NCBI GenBank assembly: GCA_038199755.1
Contig: JBBPYR010000226.1
Location: 1 to 53,102 of the forward strand
Origin: JBBPYR01 sp038199755
GTDB taxonomy: Bacteria; Chloroflexota; Ktedonobacteria; Ktedonobacterales; Ktedonobacteraceae
DNA: 53,102 nt
Direction of reading: 5' to 3'
Shown here: one piece after another, positions 9,268 through 17,453 of the stretch
Numbering within the stretch: the first letter of the stretch is position 1
How the letters are laid out: the number at the start of each line of letters is the position of its first letter
Translations under genes and position numbers: made by a program
The notes under the pieces: model-generated
Told to the model about the DNA's origin: nothing
The model's input: the letters and a program-made list of their open reading frames with translations, nothing else
The model's database searches: none

Positions 9268-9626
9268 AGTAATGTTACTCCTTCGTGGATAGCAAAACGA
9301 TCAACCATCATTGTTTGAGCAGATTTACATTGCAGGACTCTTTCGGCTCTTATAGACCTATTCTTATTAACGGTCAGAAAAGCGGAAGCGGTCTCTCTGC
9401 TCCCATCTCATTGAAGTAATGGAATAGCAATAGATGAACTGTGGGAGCATGAGGGGGGAATAATTCAGGTACTAACCCTGTTTTAAATGATAAACGTCTT
9501 AGTACATACCGTTACTTTCCGTCGAAATGCCCTACAATCTAGGGCACAACAAGCGCAACCATTGTGCTTGTGACGGTAATGGTGTATAGCAGGTTGATGG
9601 ATTGCATCAACAATGAGGTGATTGAT
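9268..9626. other. Intergenic region before the sulfur-transfer operon
   Basis: This region separates divergent genes. It holds an 8-bp inverted repeat TGCTCCCA/TGGGAGCA (9398-9405, 9442-9449) and a 6-bp dyad TGCCCT/AGGGCA (9528-9546) around TACAAT, which could be a -10 under an operator. No coding frame of note is seen apart from a 21-codon upstream extension of the E1 gene, which lacks a ribosome-binding site. Confidence 0.45.
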
Positions 9627-10814
9627 ATGGGCGATGCTTCTCGCGAGATAATGCGGCGAGCCAGGCAGCAGGTTCCTGAATGGACACCTGTCCAGGTGCG
9701 TGAGGCTCTCGCGCATCAGCATGAAGCCGGGCCGGACAAACAGGAAATTGTGCTGGTAGACGTGCGGGAAAAGCACGAGTGGAACGAGGGATATATCCCC
9801 GGTGCGCTGCATGTACCACGCGGTTATCTTGAGTTACAAATTGAAGAGGCTGTTCCTGATAAGTCAAAGACTGTGGTTTTGTATTGTGCTGGTGGTGTGC
9901 GTTCGTTAATGGCGGGCAACACACTCAAACAAATGGGTTATGAAAATGCCATATCTATGGCGGGTGGTTTTGGACAGTGGAAAGGCAATAGCTATCAATA
10001 TGTGCAGCCACGCACGTTAAGCGAGGCGCAGAGCAAACGCTATAGTCGTCACCTGTTGGTGCCAGAGGTGGGCGAGCAAGGGCAGTTAAAGCTGCTTGAC
10101 TCGAAGGTGCTGCTGATTGGTGCTGGCGGACTCGGCTCTCCAACTGCATTATATCTCGCGGCAGCCGGTGTTGGAACGCTGGGTATTATTGATGCAGATG
10201 TGGTTGAAGACAGCAACTTGCAGCGACAAATCATTCACAACACGCAGCGCATCGGCGAGTATAAAGCCGAATCCGCACGCCAGTCGATTGAGGCTCTCAA
10301 TCCTGATGTGAAGGTTGTGACCTATATTGAGCGACTCGATGAAACCAATGTCGGGCGCATTATTGCCGATTATGACGTTATTGTTGATGGTACTGACAAC
10401 TTCCCAACGCGCTACCTCCTGAATGATGCTGCGTTGTTAGCGAACAAACCTGTTGTACACGGCAGCGTTTTCCGCTTCGAGGGGCAGATAACCGTCTTTA
10501 AGCCGTATGACGGTCCGTGCTATCGCTGTCTCTATCCAGAGCCACCCCCACCCGCGCTGGCACCAAGCTGTGCCGAAGCTGGTGTGCTCGGTGTGTTGCC
10601 GGGTATCATTGGTCTCTTGCAGGCGACCGAGACCATTAAGTTGCTTCTCACTATTGGTGAGCCGCTGGTTGGTCGTTTGACGACGTATGATGCGCTCTCT
10701 GGTGAGTTTAACGAGTTGCGCTTGTTCCGCGACCCCAATTGCGCGGCATGTGGTGTTAATGGTAATCCTGTAGACTTGCCAACCTATGCCGATGTATGTG
10801 CCATTCCAGCATAG
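9627..10814 (+). CDS. moeB: Rhodanese - E1-like adenylyltransferase fusion (MoeB/MoeZ type)
   Basis: The 395-residue fusion activates a ubiquitin-like sulfur carrier. A rhodanese domain comes first (residues ~20-125; active-site Cys87 in CAGGVRS). The ThiF/MoeB E1 domain follows (~140-385), with the nucleotide loop LIGAGGLGSP, the conserved DNLQRQ-type segment SNLQRQI, the catalytic-Cys segment SCAEAGVLG and zinc pairs CYRC and CAAC. The E1 adenylates the carrier's C-terminal Gly, and the rhodanese supplies persulfide to make a thiocarboxylate. The order is the reverse of actinobacterial MoeZ, where rhodanese is C-terminal. GAGGTG at 9615-9620 fixes the start. It is first of four same-strand genes ending in a JAMM peptidase. 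A role in molybdopterin synthesis as well is possible. Confidence 0.9.
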   Translation: MGDASREIMRRARQQVPEWTPVQVREALAHQHEAGPDKQEIVLVDVREKHEWNEGYIPGALHVPRGYLELQIEEAVPDKSKTVVLYCAGGVRSLMAGNTLKQMGYENAISMAGGFGQWKGNSYQYVQPRTLSEAQSKRYSRHLLVPEVGEQGQLKLLDSKVLLIGAGGLGSPTALYLAAAGVGTLGIIDADVVEDSNLQRQIIHNTQRIGEYKAESARQSIEALNPDVKVVTYIERLDETNVGRIIADYDVIVDGTDNFPTRYLLNDAALLANKPVVHGSVFRFEGQITVFKPYDGPCYRCLYPEPPPPALAPSCAEAGVLGVLPGIIGLLQATETIKLLLTIGEPLVGRLTTYDALSGEFNELRLFRDPNCAACGVNGNPVDLPTYADVCAIPA

Positions 10815-10836
10815 TTTTTGCTAAGTAAAATAGTAT

Positions 10837-10856
10837 GGGCGCGATTCGTCGCGCCC
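10837..10856 (+). promoter_or_regulatory. Intra-operon hairpin with UUCG loop
   Basis: GGGCGCGA, TTCG, TCGCGCCC form a perfect 8-bp stem between the E1 and carrier genes, 12 nt before the AAGGAG of the latter. There is no T-run, so it is more likely an mRNA stabiliser or processing site than a full terminator. Confidence 0.55.
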
Positions 10857-10881
10857 TATCGTTACGATAAGGAGAAGTTGT

Positions 10882-11154
10882 ATGGCAAATGTTCGTTTAG
10901 CACCTGTATTACGCCCCTCTGCTAATGGTTCAAAGCAAGTGAGCGCGCAAGGGAGCACTTTAGCCGAGATTTTAACTGATTTGTATAGCCATTATCCAGC
11001 ATTGAAAGAGCAGATTCAGCCTGGGGCAGAACTCAGCCGCTATGTAAATGTGTATATTAACGATCAGGATGTACGGTACTTACAGGGACTTGAGACAGCG
11101 GTTGGCGCGAATGATACCATTACCCTGCTACCAGCGATGGCGGGTGGTCATTAG
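10882..11154 (+). CDS. cysO: MoaD/ThiS-family sulfur carrier (CysO-like)
   Basis: This is a 90-residue beta-grasp carrier. It opens with VRLAPVLRP, has the LAEILTDLYSHYPALKEQI helix region and VYINDQDVRYLQGLETAV, and ends in LLPAMAGGH. The C-terminal Gly-Gly is the site that E1 adenylates and converts to thiocarboxylate. Here one extra His follows it, so the tail must be trimmed before activation. The JAMM gene in the same operon is the obvious candidate. Being next to cysM points to a CysO role, giving sulfur to O-phosphoserine, rather than to molybdopterin synthesis. AAGGAGAAG precedes the ATG. Confidence 0.87.
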   Translation: MANVRLAPVLRPSANGSKQVSAQGSTLAEILTDLYSHYPALKEQIQPGAELSRYVNVYINDQDVRYLQGLETAVGANDTITLLPAMAGGH

Positions 11155-11169
11155 AAGAAGGAAAGAGAC

Positions 11170-12105
11170 ATGCGTTACGGGAGCATTCTAGAAACCATCG
11201 GCAATACTCCGCTCGTTGAACTGAAGAGTTTTAGCCCTCATCCTGGTGTGCAAATCTTTGCGAAACTGGAGGGTGCAAACCCTACAGGTAGCATCAAAGA
11301 CCGTATCGCATTAAAGATGATCGAGGAGGCCGAGGCCAGTGGTAGGCTGAAAGCTGGTTCGATTGTGCTTGAACCGACGAGTGGCAATACTGGCATTGGT
11401 CTGGCTATGATCTGTCGTGTCAAGGGCTATAAGTTTGTGGCGGTGATGCCCGATAATGTGACAAAAGAGCGTCAGCAGATGCTTGAATTGTTTGGGGCAA
11501 AGATTATTCAATCTGATGGTAGGCAAGGCAGTAATGGCGCGGTTCGCATGGCCAAGAAACTGGTGGAAGAAGATGAACGCTATGTGATGCTGTACCAGTA
11601 TGGTAATCCGGCAAATCCACGCGCCCACTATGATGGAACGGCTGTCGAGATTATTCGTGACCTGCCCGATCTTGATGTCTTCGTAGCGGGCCTGGGCACG
11701 GGCGGAACACTCACAGGTACGGCGAAACGCTTGAAAGAGTATAATCCTGCTATCAAAGTGATTGCCGCTGAGCCTCTGCAAGGGGATGCGGTACAAGGTC
11801 TGCGCAGTCTAGATGATGGTTTTATACCACCAGTACTTGACCAATCACTGTTGGACGGGAAGATTCTGGTACCTAGTATCGACGCTATTCAGCGGACACG
11901 ACAACTTAAAGACCAGGAAGGTATTTTTGCTGGCCCCTCCTGTGGAGCTGCCTTGCATGCGGCGATTCGCACTGCGGAGCAGATGGAGCAGGGGAAGGTG
12001 GTTGTGATTCTGGCTGATGGCGGTTGGAAGTACCTGAGCGAGGATTTGTGGACACGTGATATCAACGAACTTGAGGATGAATTAGAGGCGAAAATATTAT
12101 GGTAG
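11170..12105 (+). CDS. cysM: Cysteine synthase, CysM type (carrier-dependent)
   Basis: The 311-residue fold-type II PLP enzyme has ETIGNTPLVEL at the start, the Schiff-base Lys43 in NPTGSIKDR, the phosphate-cradle TSGNTGIG near 78-85 and GTGGTLTG near 186-193. In Mycobacterium tuberculosis CysM uses O-phosphoserine and CysO-thiocarboxylate to form a CysO-cysteine adduct. The placement here, between a carrier and a JAMM peptidase, argues for the same reaction. The C-terminus ends WTRDINELEDELEAKILW and lacks a long extension. AAGGAAAG gives a good start, 15 nt after the carrier stop. An O-acetylserine plus sulfide activity cannot be excluded by sequence alone. Confidence 0.9.
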   Translation: MRYGSILETIGNTPLVELKSFSPHPGVQIFAKLEGANPTGSIKDRIALKMIEEAEASGRLKAGSIVLEPTSGNTGIGLAMICRVKGYKFVAVMPDNVTKERQQMLELFGAKIIQSDGRQGSNGAVRMAKKLVEEDERYVMLYQYGNPANPRAHYDGTAVEIIRDLPDLDVFVAGLGTGGTLTGTAKRLKEYNPAIKVIAAEPLQGDAVQGLRSLDDGFIPPVLDQSLLDGKILVPSIDAIQRTRQLKDQEGIFAGPSCGAALHAAIRTAEQMEQGKVVVILADGGWKYLSEDLWTRDINELEDELEAKILW

Positions 12106-12539
12106 CGCATCAAACGGATACTGTCCCTTTTGTCGTGCATGTTCCTGAGCTGATCTATCAAGAGATGCTGACGCATATCGTGGAAAGCTATCCCAATGAG
12201 GGTTGCGGTGCTCTGGGCAGCAAGGCTGGGCTGGTGGTGAAACACTACCCGACTGCCAATGCCGCTGAGGCTCCAGATGACTTTTCTATCATTGCCGAAG
12301 CTGATCTTGTGCGTATCTATAATGATATCGATGATTATGATGGAGAGATGATTTACTATCATTCTCATCCTATAAGCGAGGCCTATCCTTCGGCACGCGA
12401 TATCGAGTGGGCTAAGCGTAGTGGCTATCTCTATATTATCTTTTCACATCGTTTCTATCCTGAACTCCCTTATGTGCGCGTGTTCGCAATCAGTGCAGCT
12501 GGCGGGGTCACTGAGGGGAAGGTGGTGGTTGGGGCGTAG
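12099..12539 (+). CDS. mec: JAMM/Mov34 metallopeptidase, Mec-like
   Basis: The 146-residue single-domain JAMM zinc peptidase has the complete motif: Glu34, His88 and His90 in YHSHP, Ser98 and Asp101. Mec of M. tuberculosis releases cysteine from the CysO-cysteine adduct. QbsD-type relatives trim extra residues after a carrier's Gly-Gly. Both jobs could be needed here because the neighbouring carrier ends Gly-Gly-His. The ATG overlaps the cysM stop by 7 nt, so the two are translationally coupled. A terminator follows 30 nt after the stop and closes the operon. Confidence 0.9.
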   Translation: MVAHQTDTVPFVVHVPELIYQEMLTHIVESYPNEGCGALGSKAGLVVKHYPTANAAEAPDDFSIIAEADLVRIYNDIDDYDGEMIYYHSHPISEAYPSARDIEWAKRSGYLYIIFSHRFYPELPYVRVFAISAAGGVTEGKVVVGA

Positions 12540-12568
12540 AACTTCCTTTGGTTTCAATACATACATTT

Positions 12569-12608
12569 AAAAAGCACTCCTGGTAATTGCTGTCAGGAGT
12601 GCTTTTTT
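12569..12608 (+). terminator. Terminator of the sulfur-transfer operon
   Basis: The stem AAAAGCACTCCTG/CAGGAGTGCTTTT has an 11-nt loop and ends in a run of six T. It is a classic intrinsic terminator 30 nt after the JAMM stop codon. Confidence 0.9.
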
Positions 12609-12711
12609 ATGAGGATGGCAATAAGGCCTATGGTCTCGGGTTCTGGGATCAGCCGAATATTAATTGGCATCCGCTGAAACTCACTGGTGATTAGTGGGTG
12701 GCCCCGCCCCT

Positions 12712-12734
12712 GGACGCGCTGAAGCTGGTCCCTA
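12712..12734 (+). repeat. Dispersed 23-nt repeat, copy 1
   Basis: The 23 bases from GGACGCGCTGAAG to GGTCCCTA are found exactly, in inverse orientation, at 52905-52927. The copy lies between the sulfur-operon terminator and the marR promoter region and is not part of a gene. Confidence 0.75.
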
Positions 12735-12773
12735 CCCCAAATATCCCCATTGCCTCTTTGCATAAGGCAAACA

Positions 12774-12834
12774 TTTGGTGTATCATATAGTTAGATAGTA
12801 AAAGTAATAATGATGAGGGGTATGATACACCAAA
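12774..12834. promoter_or_regulatory. Inverted repeat spanning the marR start codon
   Basis: TTTGGTGTATCATA (12774-12787) and its exact complement TATGATACACCAAA (12821-12834) are 47 bp apart. The right arm contains the second possible start (12822) of the MarR gene. They may be two operator half-sites for autorepression or an mRNA hairpin that hides the start. Confidence 0.6.
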
Positions 12835-13325
12835 CAAATTTTCAACATAACGATAATGAGAAAGATACACGGCTAGCCTTATCAGTGCTTGAGCTGGTGC
12901 CAAAGTTGGTGAGCCGTTTACATGCCGATGTGCCAATAACGAATGATACGTCAGAGGGTGAAAATGCTTTACGAGCTGTCTCTGAGTTGCGTGCCACACC
13001 AGGGCAGCTCACCCTTTTGCGTATTCTGGTGGAGCATGAGCGTTGCATGATGCAAGAATTAGCTGAACATCTGGCGGTTGCCCCCTCGACGGCAACGGCA
13101 ATGGTGAAACGGTTGTTGACTCAGGGCTATATTGAACGCAGCCGTGATGATACTGATTGGCGGACCGTGTGGGTAAAACCAACGGAAGCAGGGCGGCAAG
13201 CGGTTGCCACATATGATCATTTCCGACTTGAAGCGTTGCAATATCGCCTCGCACAACTGAGTGAAGCAGAACGCCTATCATTGATCGCGGCTTTGCCCGC
13301 ATTGCGACACTTGATAGATGTCTAG
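12810..13325 (+). CDS. MarR-family transcriptional regulator
   Basis: The 171-residue protein has the MarR winged helix at about residues 68-135. TPGQLTLLRILVEHE leads into QELAEHLAVAPSTATAMVKRLL (helix-turn-helix) and the wing GYIERSRDDTDWRTVWVKPTEAG. It should repress the MFS exporter just downstream and release it on ligand binding. The N-terminal ~50 residues form the dimer helices. Start choice is weak: 12810 has no clear ribosome-binding site, and GAGGGG sits only one base before 12822. Both lie in a long inverted repeat. Confidence 0.88.
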   Translation: MMRGMIHQTNFQHNDNEKDTRLALSVLELVPKLVSRLHADVPITNDTSEGENALRAVSELRATPGQLTLLRILVEHERCMMQELAEHLAVAPSTATAMVKRLLTQGYIERSRDDTDWRTVWVKPTEAGRQAVATYDHFRLEALQYRLAQLSEAERLSLIAALPALRHLIDV

Positions 13326-13363
13326 CACGCAAAGCTTCTGCATATCTCGACTCAACCCAACTA

Positions 13364-13393
13364 TTGATACGGCGAAGATGCCGTTGCTATACT
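13364..13393 (+). promoter_or_regulatory. Promoter of the MFS gene
   Basis: TTGATA (13364-13369), an 18-nt spacer and TATACT (13388-13393), preceded by TGC, form an extended -10 promoter. The leader to the start at 13493 is about 95 nt. Confidence 0.6.
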
Positions 13394-13492
13394 GATTCTT
13401 TTGATGCTTTGTTTTTCACACTCGCCATGCGTTCTATGGCTTTGCTGCTAGCACGACGAGCAATCTAGTCTTTCATTTAGGAAAGGTTTTCT

Positions 13493-15022
13493 ATGCGTTC
13501 ATCTCAACTTCCTTCGGACGTTACTTCGGAACAAGGTTCTCAAGCTGCGCCTGCGCTTGAAATGGGAGCGGCACAGCACGATAGTTATAAGTGGACTGCG
13601 CTATCTGTAACTACTGTGGGTGCGTTGCTTGCCTCTATTCAAGGGTCGGCGCTCTTGATTGCGCTTCCGAATATTCTGACTGACTTACATACTAATTTTT
13701 TAACCATCATGTGGGTGCTGCTCGGTTATTTGCTGGTGACAACGGTGACCACCCCTATTGTGGGGCGACTGGCAGATATCTGGGGGCGCAAACGCTTATA
13801 TAATGCTGGTTTCGCTCTCTTTGGTTTGGGGTCGCTCGTGGCAGGTCTGGCACAGCCACAATTTCATGGCAGTGATATGATTGTAGGCCGTTTGATACAA
13901 GGGGTCGGTGGCGCGCTGCTGGTGACGAATAGTACCGCGATTGTGACCGATGCATTTCGGAAAGGGCAGGTTGGACTGGGACTGGGTATTAACCAGATCG
14001 CTGGTGCTGCTGGCTTTCTGATCGGCCCCATCATTGGTGGGTTGTTGACCGAGTGGTCGTGGCGTTGGGTCTTCCTGTTCAATGTGCCGCTGGCAATTTT
14101 TGGTGCCCTGTGGGGTATGTGGCGTTTGCGCGAACCTGTGCGGCCTCTTGCACGCCAACATATTGACTGGTTTGGTAGCATCACGCTCACAATTGGTCTA
14201 TCCTGTACATTGTTAGCCCTCTCGATGATTGCATTTCCCATGTTGGGGAAACCAGAGATCATCGCCTTGTTCGTAATTGGTATTGCCAGCTTGATTGTCT
14301 TTGGTGTGGTTGAGCCGCGTATCAAGGAGCCAATTGTGAATCTTCGCCTTTTCCGTGATCGCTTATTCACGTTGGCAAATATCAGTGGCTTGCTCAACGG
14401 TATCGCACGTGGTGCTGTGTTGTTCTTGCTCATCTTCTTCCTACAGGGGCCATATGGGAAAGATCCGTTGACCGCGGGCTTGATGCTTATTCCCTTTGGT
14501 GCGGCGTTTATGATTATCGGTCCTTTAAGTGGTCGGCTCTCGGATCGCGTTGGCTCACGGCTGCTAGCCCCAATTGGGCTTGCCGTTTCATCGGTTGCGT
14601 TACTTGGTCTGTCAACCGTCACCCAGGATACTCCGTTCTGGTTGCTGTCGTTGTACATGGCACTGATGGGCGGCGGTTCCGGCTTCTTCGTATCGCCAAA
14701 CACAAACGCGATTATGAGTTCTGTGGAGCCGCATACACGTGGTGCCGCTGCCGGTATTCTAAGTATGCTGAATAATACAGGTCAGATGCTGAGTATCGCG
14801 ATTGTCTTTCCGATTGCTTTGAACAATGTGCCATTTGAGGCGATTCAGCATGTGTTCATTTACGGTGGTGGCATGAGCCACTTTCCAGCGGCACTCGTCA
14901 TTTTCCTGCATGGTCTCCATACGGCATTTTTACTTTCCTTTGCGTTGAGCATCATTGCCATGATCGTGGCGGCGTTGCGGCCATCTCATCAGAAAGCAGA
15001 GTTTCAAGCGGAAGTTCAATAA
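13493..15022 (+). CDS. MFS drug:H+ antiporter (DHA2/EmrB-like)
   Basis: The 509-residue membrane protein has a ~30-residue soluble N-terminus and about 14 transmembrane segments, the size of the DHA2 (QacA/EmrB) group. Motif A GRLADIWGRKRLY follows TM2. Motif C-like GAAGFLIGPIIGGLL is in TM5. A second, weaker motif-A repeat, GRLSDRVGSR, appears after TM8-9. It should export toxic organic compounds using the proton gradient. It lies 167 nt after the MarR gene with its own promoter. The likely logic is MarR-controlled efflux. The substrate is unknown. Confidence 0.92.
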   Translation: MRSSQLPSDVTSEQGSQAAPALEMGAAQHDSYKWTALSVTTVGALLASIQGSALLIALPNILTDLHTNFLTIMWVLLGYLLVTTVTTPIVGRLADIWGRKRLYNAGFALFGLGSLVAGLAQPQFHGSDMIVGRLIQGVGGALLVTNSTAIVTDAFRKGQVGLGLGINQIAGAAGFLIGPIIGGLLTEWSWRWVFLFNVPLAIFGALWGMWRLREPVRPLARQHIDWFGSITLTIGLSCTLLALSMIAFPMLGKPEIIALFVIGIASLIVFGVVEPRIKEPIVNLRLFRDRLFTLANISGLLNGIARGAVLFLLIFFLQGPYGKDPLTAGLMLIPFGAAFMIIGPLSGRLSDRVGSRLLAPIGLAVSSVALLGLSTVTQDTPFWLLSLYMALMGGGSGFFVSPNTNAIMSSVEPHTRGAAAGILSMLNNTGQMLSIAIVFPIALNNVPFEAIQHVFIYGGGMSHFPAALVIFLHGLHTAFLLSFALSIIAMIVAALRPSHQKAEFQAEVQ

Positions 15023-15084
15023 GTTCCAAAACGAAAAGCCAGGGATGGGTATTGACACCCATCCTTGGCTTTTCGTTTTGGAAC
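15023..15084 (+). terminator. Terminator after the MFS gene
   Basis: A 28-bp nearly perfect inverted repeat (one mismatch) has a 6-nt ATTGAC loop and directly follows the stop codon. The arms are A/T-rich at the base (GTTCCAAAACGAAAAG), so TTTTCGTTTT supplies the T-rich 3' side. Confidence 0.85.
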
Positions 15085-15110
15085 AGCCCTGCAAATGTGT
15101 ATGCTTGCTC

Positions 15111-15157
15111 TTGTCATTATTTTAGCTGTATGCTATAATAGTTTTAGTGAGGTAAAA
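15111..15157 (+). promoter_or_regulatory. Promoter and possible operator of mntR
   Basis: TTGTCA (15111-15116), exactly 17 nt, then TATAAT (15134-15139) with an extended TGC. Just downstream TTTTAGTGAGGTAAAA (15142-15157) is a short dyad over the expected start of transcription, a fair position for autoregulation. The operator part is a guess. Confidence 0.7.
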
Positions 15158-15182
15158 AATAAATTTCGGAAGGGAGCAACCA

Positions 15183-15890
15183 ATGCAAAAATCTATTCAG
15201 GAGCTAACACCGCGTATTAGTGACTGTCTCAAAGTCATTTATGCCATGCAGGAACGGGGCCAGAAGGTTTCAACTTCGGCAGTGAGTGAGCAGTTAGGGG
15301 TGAGTGATGCAACTGCAACAATGCTGTTTAAAGATTTTGCATCTGCTGGTTGGGTAGAGCATGTCCCGTATCACGGTGTACGTCTGACACCTATGGGTGA
15401 GCATAAGGCGATAGAGGTTATTCGCCATCATCGCTTGCTCGAACTCTACCTTGCACGTGAGTTGGGCTATACGTGGGATAAGGTGCATGCTGAGGCTGAT
15501 AAGCTGGAGCACGTCATTTCGGAAGAGTTTGAAGACAAACTGGATGCCTTACTTGGCTATCCCACGGTTGATCCGCATGGCGACCCTATTCCTAGCAAGG
15601 AGGGTGTGGTAACGATGCTTCCTGGGCAGTTATTGTCTCAGGTGCAAGAGGGCCAGATGGCATCCATTTTGCGTGTCAACGATCAAGACCCTGAGAAGTT
15701 GTGCTATCTTGGTCGACTAGGGTTATATCCAGGGACAATTGTACAGGTTGTAGAACGCGCACCTTTTGATGGACCCGTTCGTTTGCAGGTTGGCGAGGGT
15801 GAGACACGAAGCGCTCAAGTTATTGGTGCAGAACTCGCTCATCAGATTACTGTTACCTTGTCACAAGTTGAGAAAGTACCTTTGACATAA
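15183..15890 (+). CDS. mntR: Metal-dependent regulator, DtxR/MntR family
   Basis: The 235-residue protein has a winged helix (residues ~10-70; STSAVSEQLGVSDATATMLF), a dimer/metal domain (~75-145) and a C-terminal FeoA/SH3-like domain (~155-230). Metal-site residues line up as His83, Glu87, His102, Glu109 and His110. The two positions that separate Mn from Fe sensors are Asp14 (Met10 in DtxR, Asp8 in MntR) and Asp106 (Cys102 in DtxR, Glu99 in MntR). Both are acidic, so manganese sensing is predicted. GGAAGGGAG precedes the start. The gene directly precedes an Nramp transporter, which it probably represses when Mn is plentiful. Confidence 0.92.
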   Translation: MQKSIQELTPRISDCLKVIYAMQERGQKVSTSAVSEQLGVSDATATMLFKDFASAGWVEHVPYHGVRLTPMGEHKAIEVIRHHRLLELYLARELGYTWDKVHAEADKLEHVISEEFEDKLDALLGYPTVDPHGDPIPSKEGVVTMLPGQLLSQVQEGQMASILRVNDQDPEKLCYLGRLGLYPGTIVQVVERAPFDGPVRLQVGEGETRSAQVIGAELAHQITVTLSQVEKVPLT

Positions 15891-15980
15891 ATGTGAACAA
15901 AGAGAACACCCCATACCACTTATGCTGTTCCTCATATTATAGATAGAAGCGTGGCGTAGTACGTCGGGAGTGAATTGAGC

Positions 15981-17297
15981 ATGGCCTTATTATCACAATC
16001 AAAGAAAAAAGTAGCATATGGAATGCCCCCTACTTTGCGTTTGCTGAAAGCTATTCAGACGATGCGCAACCGTCCTTGGGGGGTAGGAATACGCGAGATT
16101 CTTGGTGCGCTCGGCCCTGGTTTCCTGATCAGCGTGGGATATATGGACCCCGGTAACTGGGGCACGAATTTTGCGGCTGGCGCAGGTTTTGGCTATGAGT
16201 TGCTCTGGGTGATTCTGGTTAGCAATGTTATTGCAATCTTGCTACAGATTTCGTCGGCCAAGCTTGGTATTGCGACGGGGAAAGATTTGGCCCAGCTTAT
16301 TCGTGAGCAATTTCCACGCCCAGCGGTCCTTTTCCTGGGAATTACCAGTGCCATTGCCGTGGTAGCAACAGACCTTGCGGAGGTGCTAGGTGGTGCCCTT
16401 GGCTTCAATATCCTGTTTGGCATCCCTCTGTTTGTTGGTGCGCTGATGACCGTTGGCGTGGTGATTGGCGTCCTCTGGCTGACCTATTGGGGCTTTCGCC
16501 GGGTGGAACAAGTGATTATCGGCTTGGTGTCTGTGATTGGCCTCGTCTATGTGTATGAAACGGCACTAATTCATCCCAATTTGGGTGTGATTCTTCCATA
16601 CGTCTTTATTCCTCATTTTTCCTCTGGCAGTATTCTTGTCGCGGTAAGCATCCTGGGGGCAACGGTGATGCCACACAATGTGTTTCTGCATTCGTATCTT
16701 GCACCGCAACGCTTAAGTAGCCCTGATGCATCGATGGAGGAGCGGCGCAACGTGCTACGCTTGGCAAAGATAGATACTATTGTGGCCCTGAACGTGGCTT
16801 TCTTCGTGAATGCAGCTATGCTAATCGTGGCAGGTGATGTATTTTTTCATCACGTGGACCCGAACAAGTTAAATTTGCAAACAGCGTATGTCACATTGAT
16901 ACCAGCTTTAGGCACATTTGCCGCCATTGCCTTTGGCGTTGGGCTGCTGGCATCCGGCATCTCTTCATCCACCACGGGTACGTTGGCAGGACAGGTGGTA
17001 TTGCAAGGTTTTCTGGGCAAGCGTGTCAAGATGTGGATCTGGCGACTTTTCACGATGATCCCCGCTCTGGTGGTGATTGCACTCAACATTCCCTCTGTCG
17101 AAGTGCTGGTCATTAGTCAAGTGCTTTTGAGCTTACAATTACCCTTTACTATGGTAGCGGTCGTATTGTTGACGCGCCGCCCTGACTTGATGGGCCGCTT
17201 TGTGAATACGCGCTGGATCAATATAGCCAATATCGTGATCTGTCTGGTGGTGACGGTGCTGAATGTTATTCTTCTCTATAGTCTGTTCTGGGGATAG
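15981..17297 (+). CDS. mntH: Nramp divalent metal transporter (Mn2+)
   Basis: The 438-residue membrane protein has 11 predicted helices. TM1 carries the metal-binding DPGN (MDPGNWGTNFA) and TM6 carries the MPH motif (TVMPHNVFLHS). Asp and Asn of TM1 and Met of TM6 bind Mn2+ or Fe2+, with import driven by protons. The ATG at 15981 is preferred over the TTG at 15975 because GGGAG at 15966-15970 then has a normal spacing. It lies 90 nt after mntR on the same strand. Confidence 0.94.
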   Translation: MALLSQSKKKVAYGMPPTLRLLKAIQTMRNRPWGVGIREILGALGPGFLISVGYMDPGNWGTNFAAGAGFGYELLWVILVSNVIAILLQISSAKLGIATGKDLAQLIREQFPRPAVLFLGITSAIAVVATDLAEVLGGALGFNILFGIPLFVGALMTVGVVIGVLWLTYWGFRRVEQVIIGLVSVIGLVYVYETALIHPNLGVILPYVFIPHFSSGSILVAVSILGATVMPHNVFLHSYLAPQRLSSPDASMEERRNVLRLAKIDTIVALNVAFFVNAAMLIVAGDVFFHHVDPNKLNLQTAYVTLIPALGTFAAIAFGVGLLASGISSSTTGTLAGQVVLQGFLGKRVKMWIWRLFTMIPALVVIALNIPSVEVLVISQVLLSLQLPFTMVAVVLLTRRPDLMGRFVNTRWINIANIVICLVVTVLNVILLYSLFWG

Positions 17298-17453
17298 GCT
17301 TATCTTAATAAGGTCTATTAGGAGCGGTGTGCGACTCAACTATAGCACTCGCAAGGAAACTATGTTAAGATGGCATTGGTTGAACGGCTATCTTACAAGA
17401 TAGTGTGAGGAAGCTGTTTTGCAGGAACCCTGGATGTAAGGAGAGAGGCGCAC

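Noticed and set aside
9483..9924. Minus-strand frames overlapping the E1 gene start
   Set aside because: They show no domains and lie opposite the rhodanese domain.
13864..14703. 279-codon minus-strand frame opposite the MFS gene
   Set aside because: The translation is rich in Ser, Pro, Lys and Ile without membrane or fold pattern, typical of antisense to a membrane protein.
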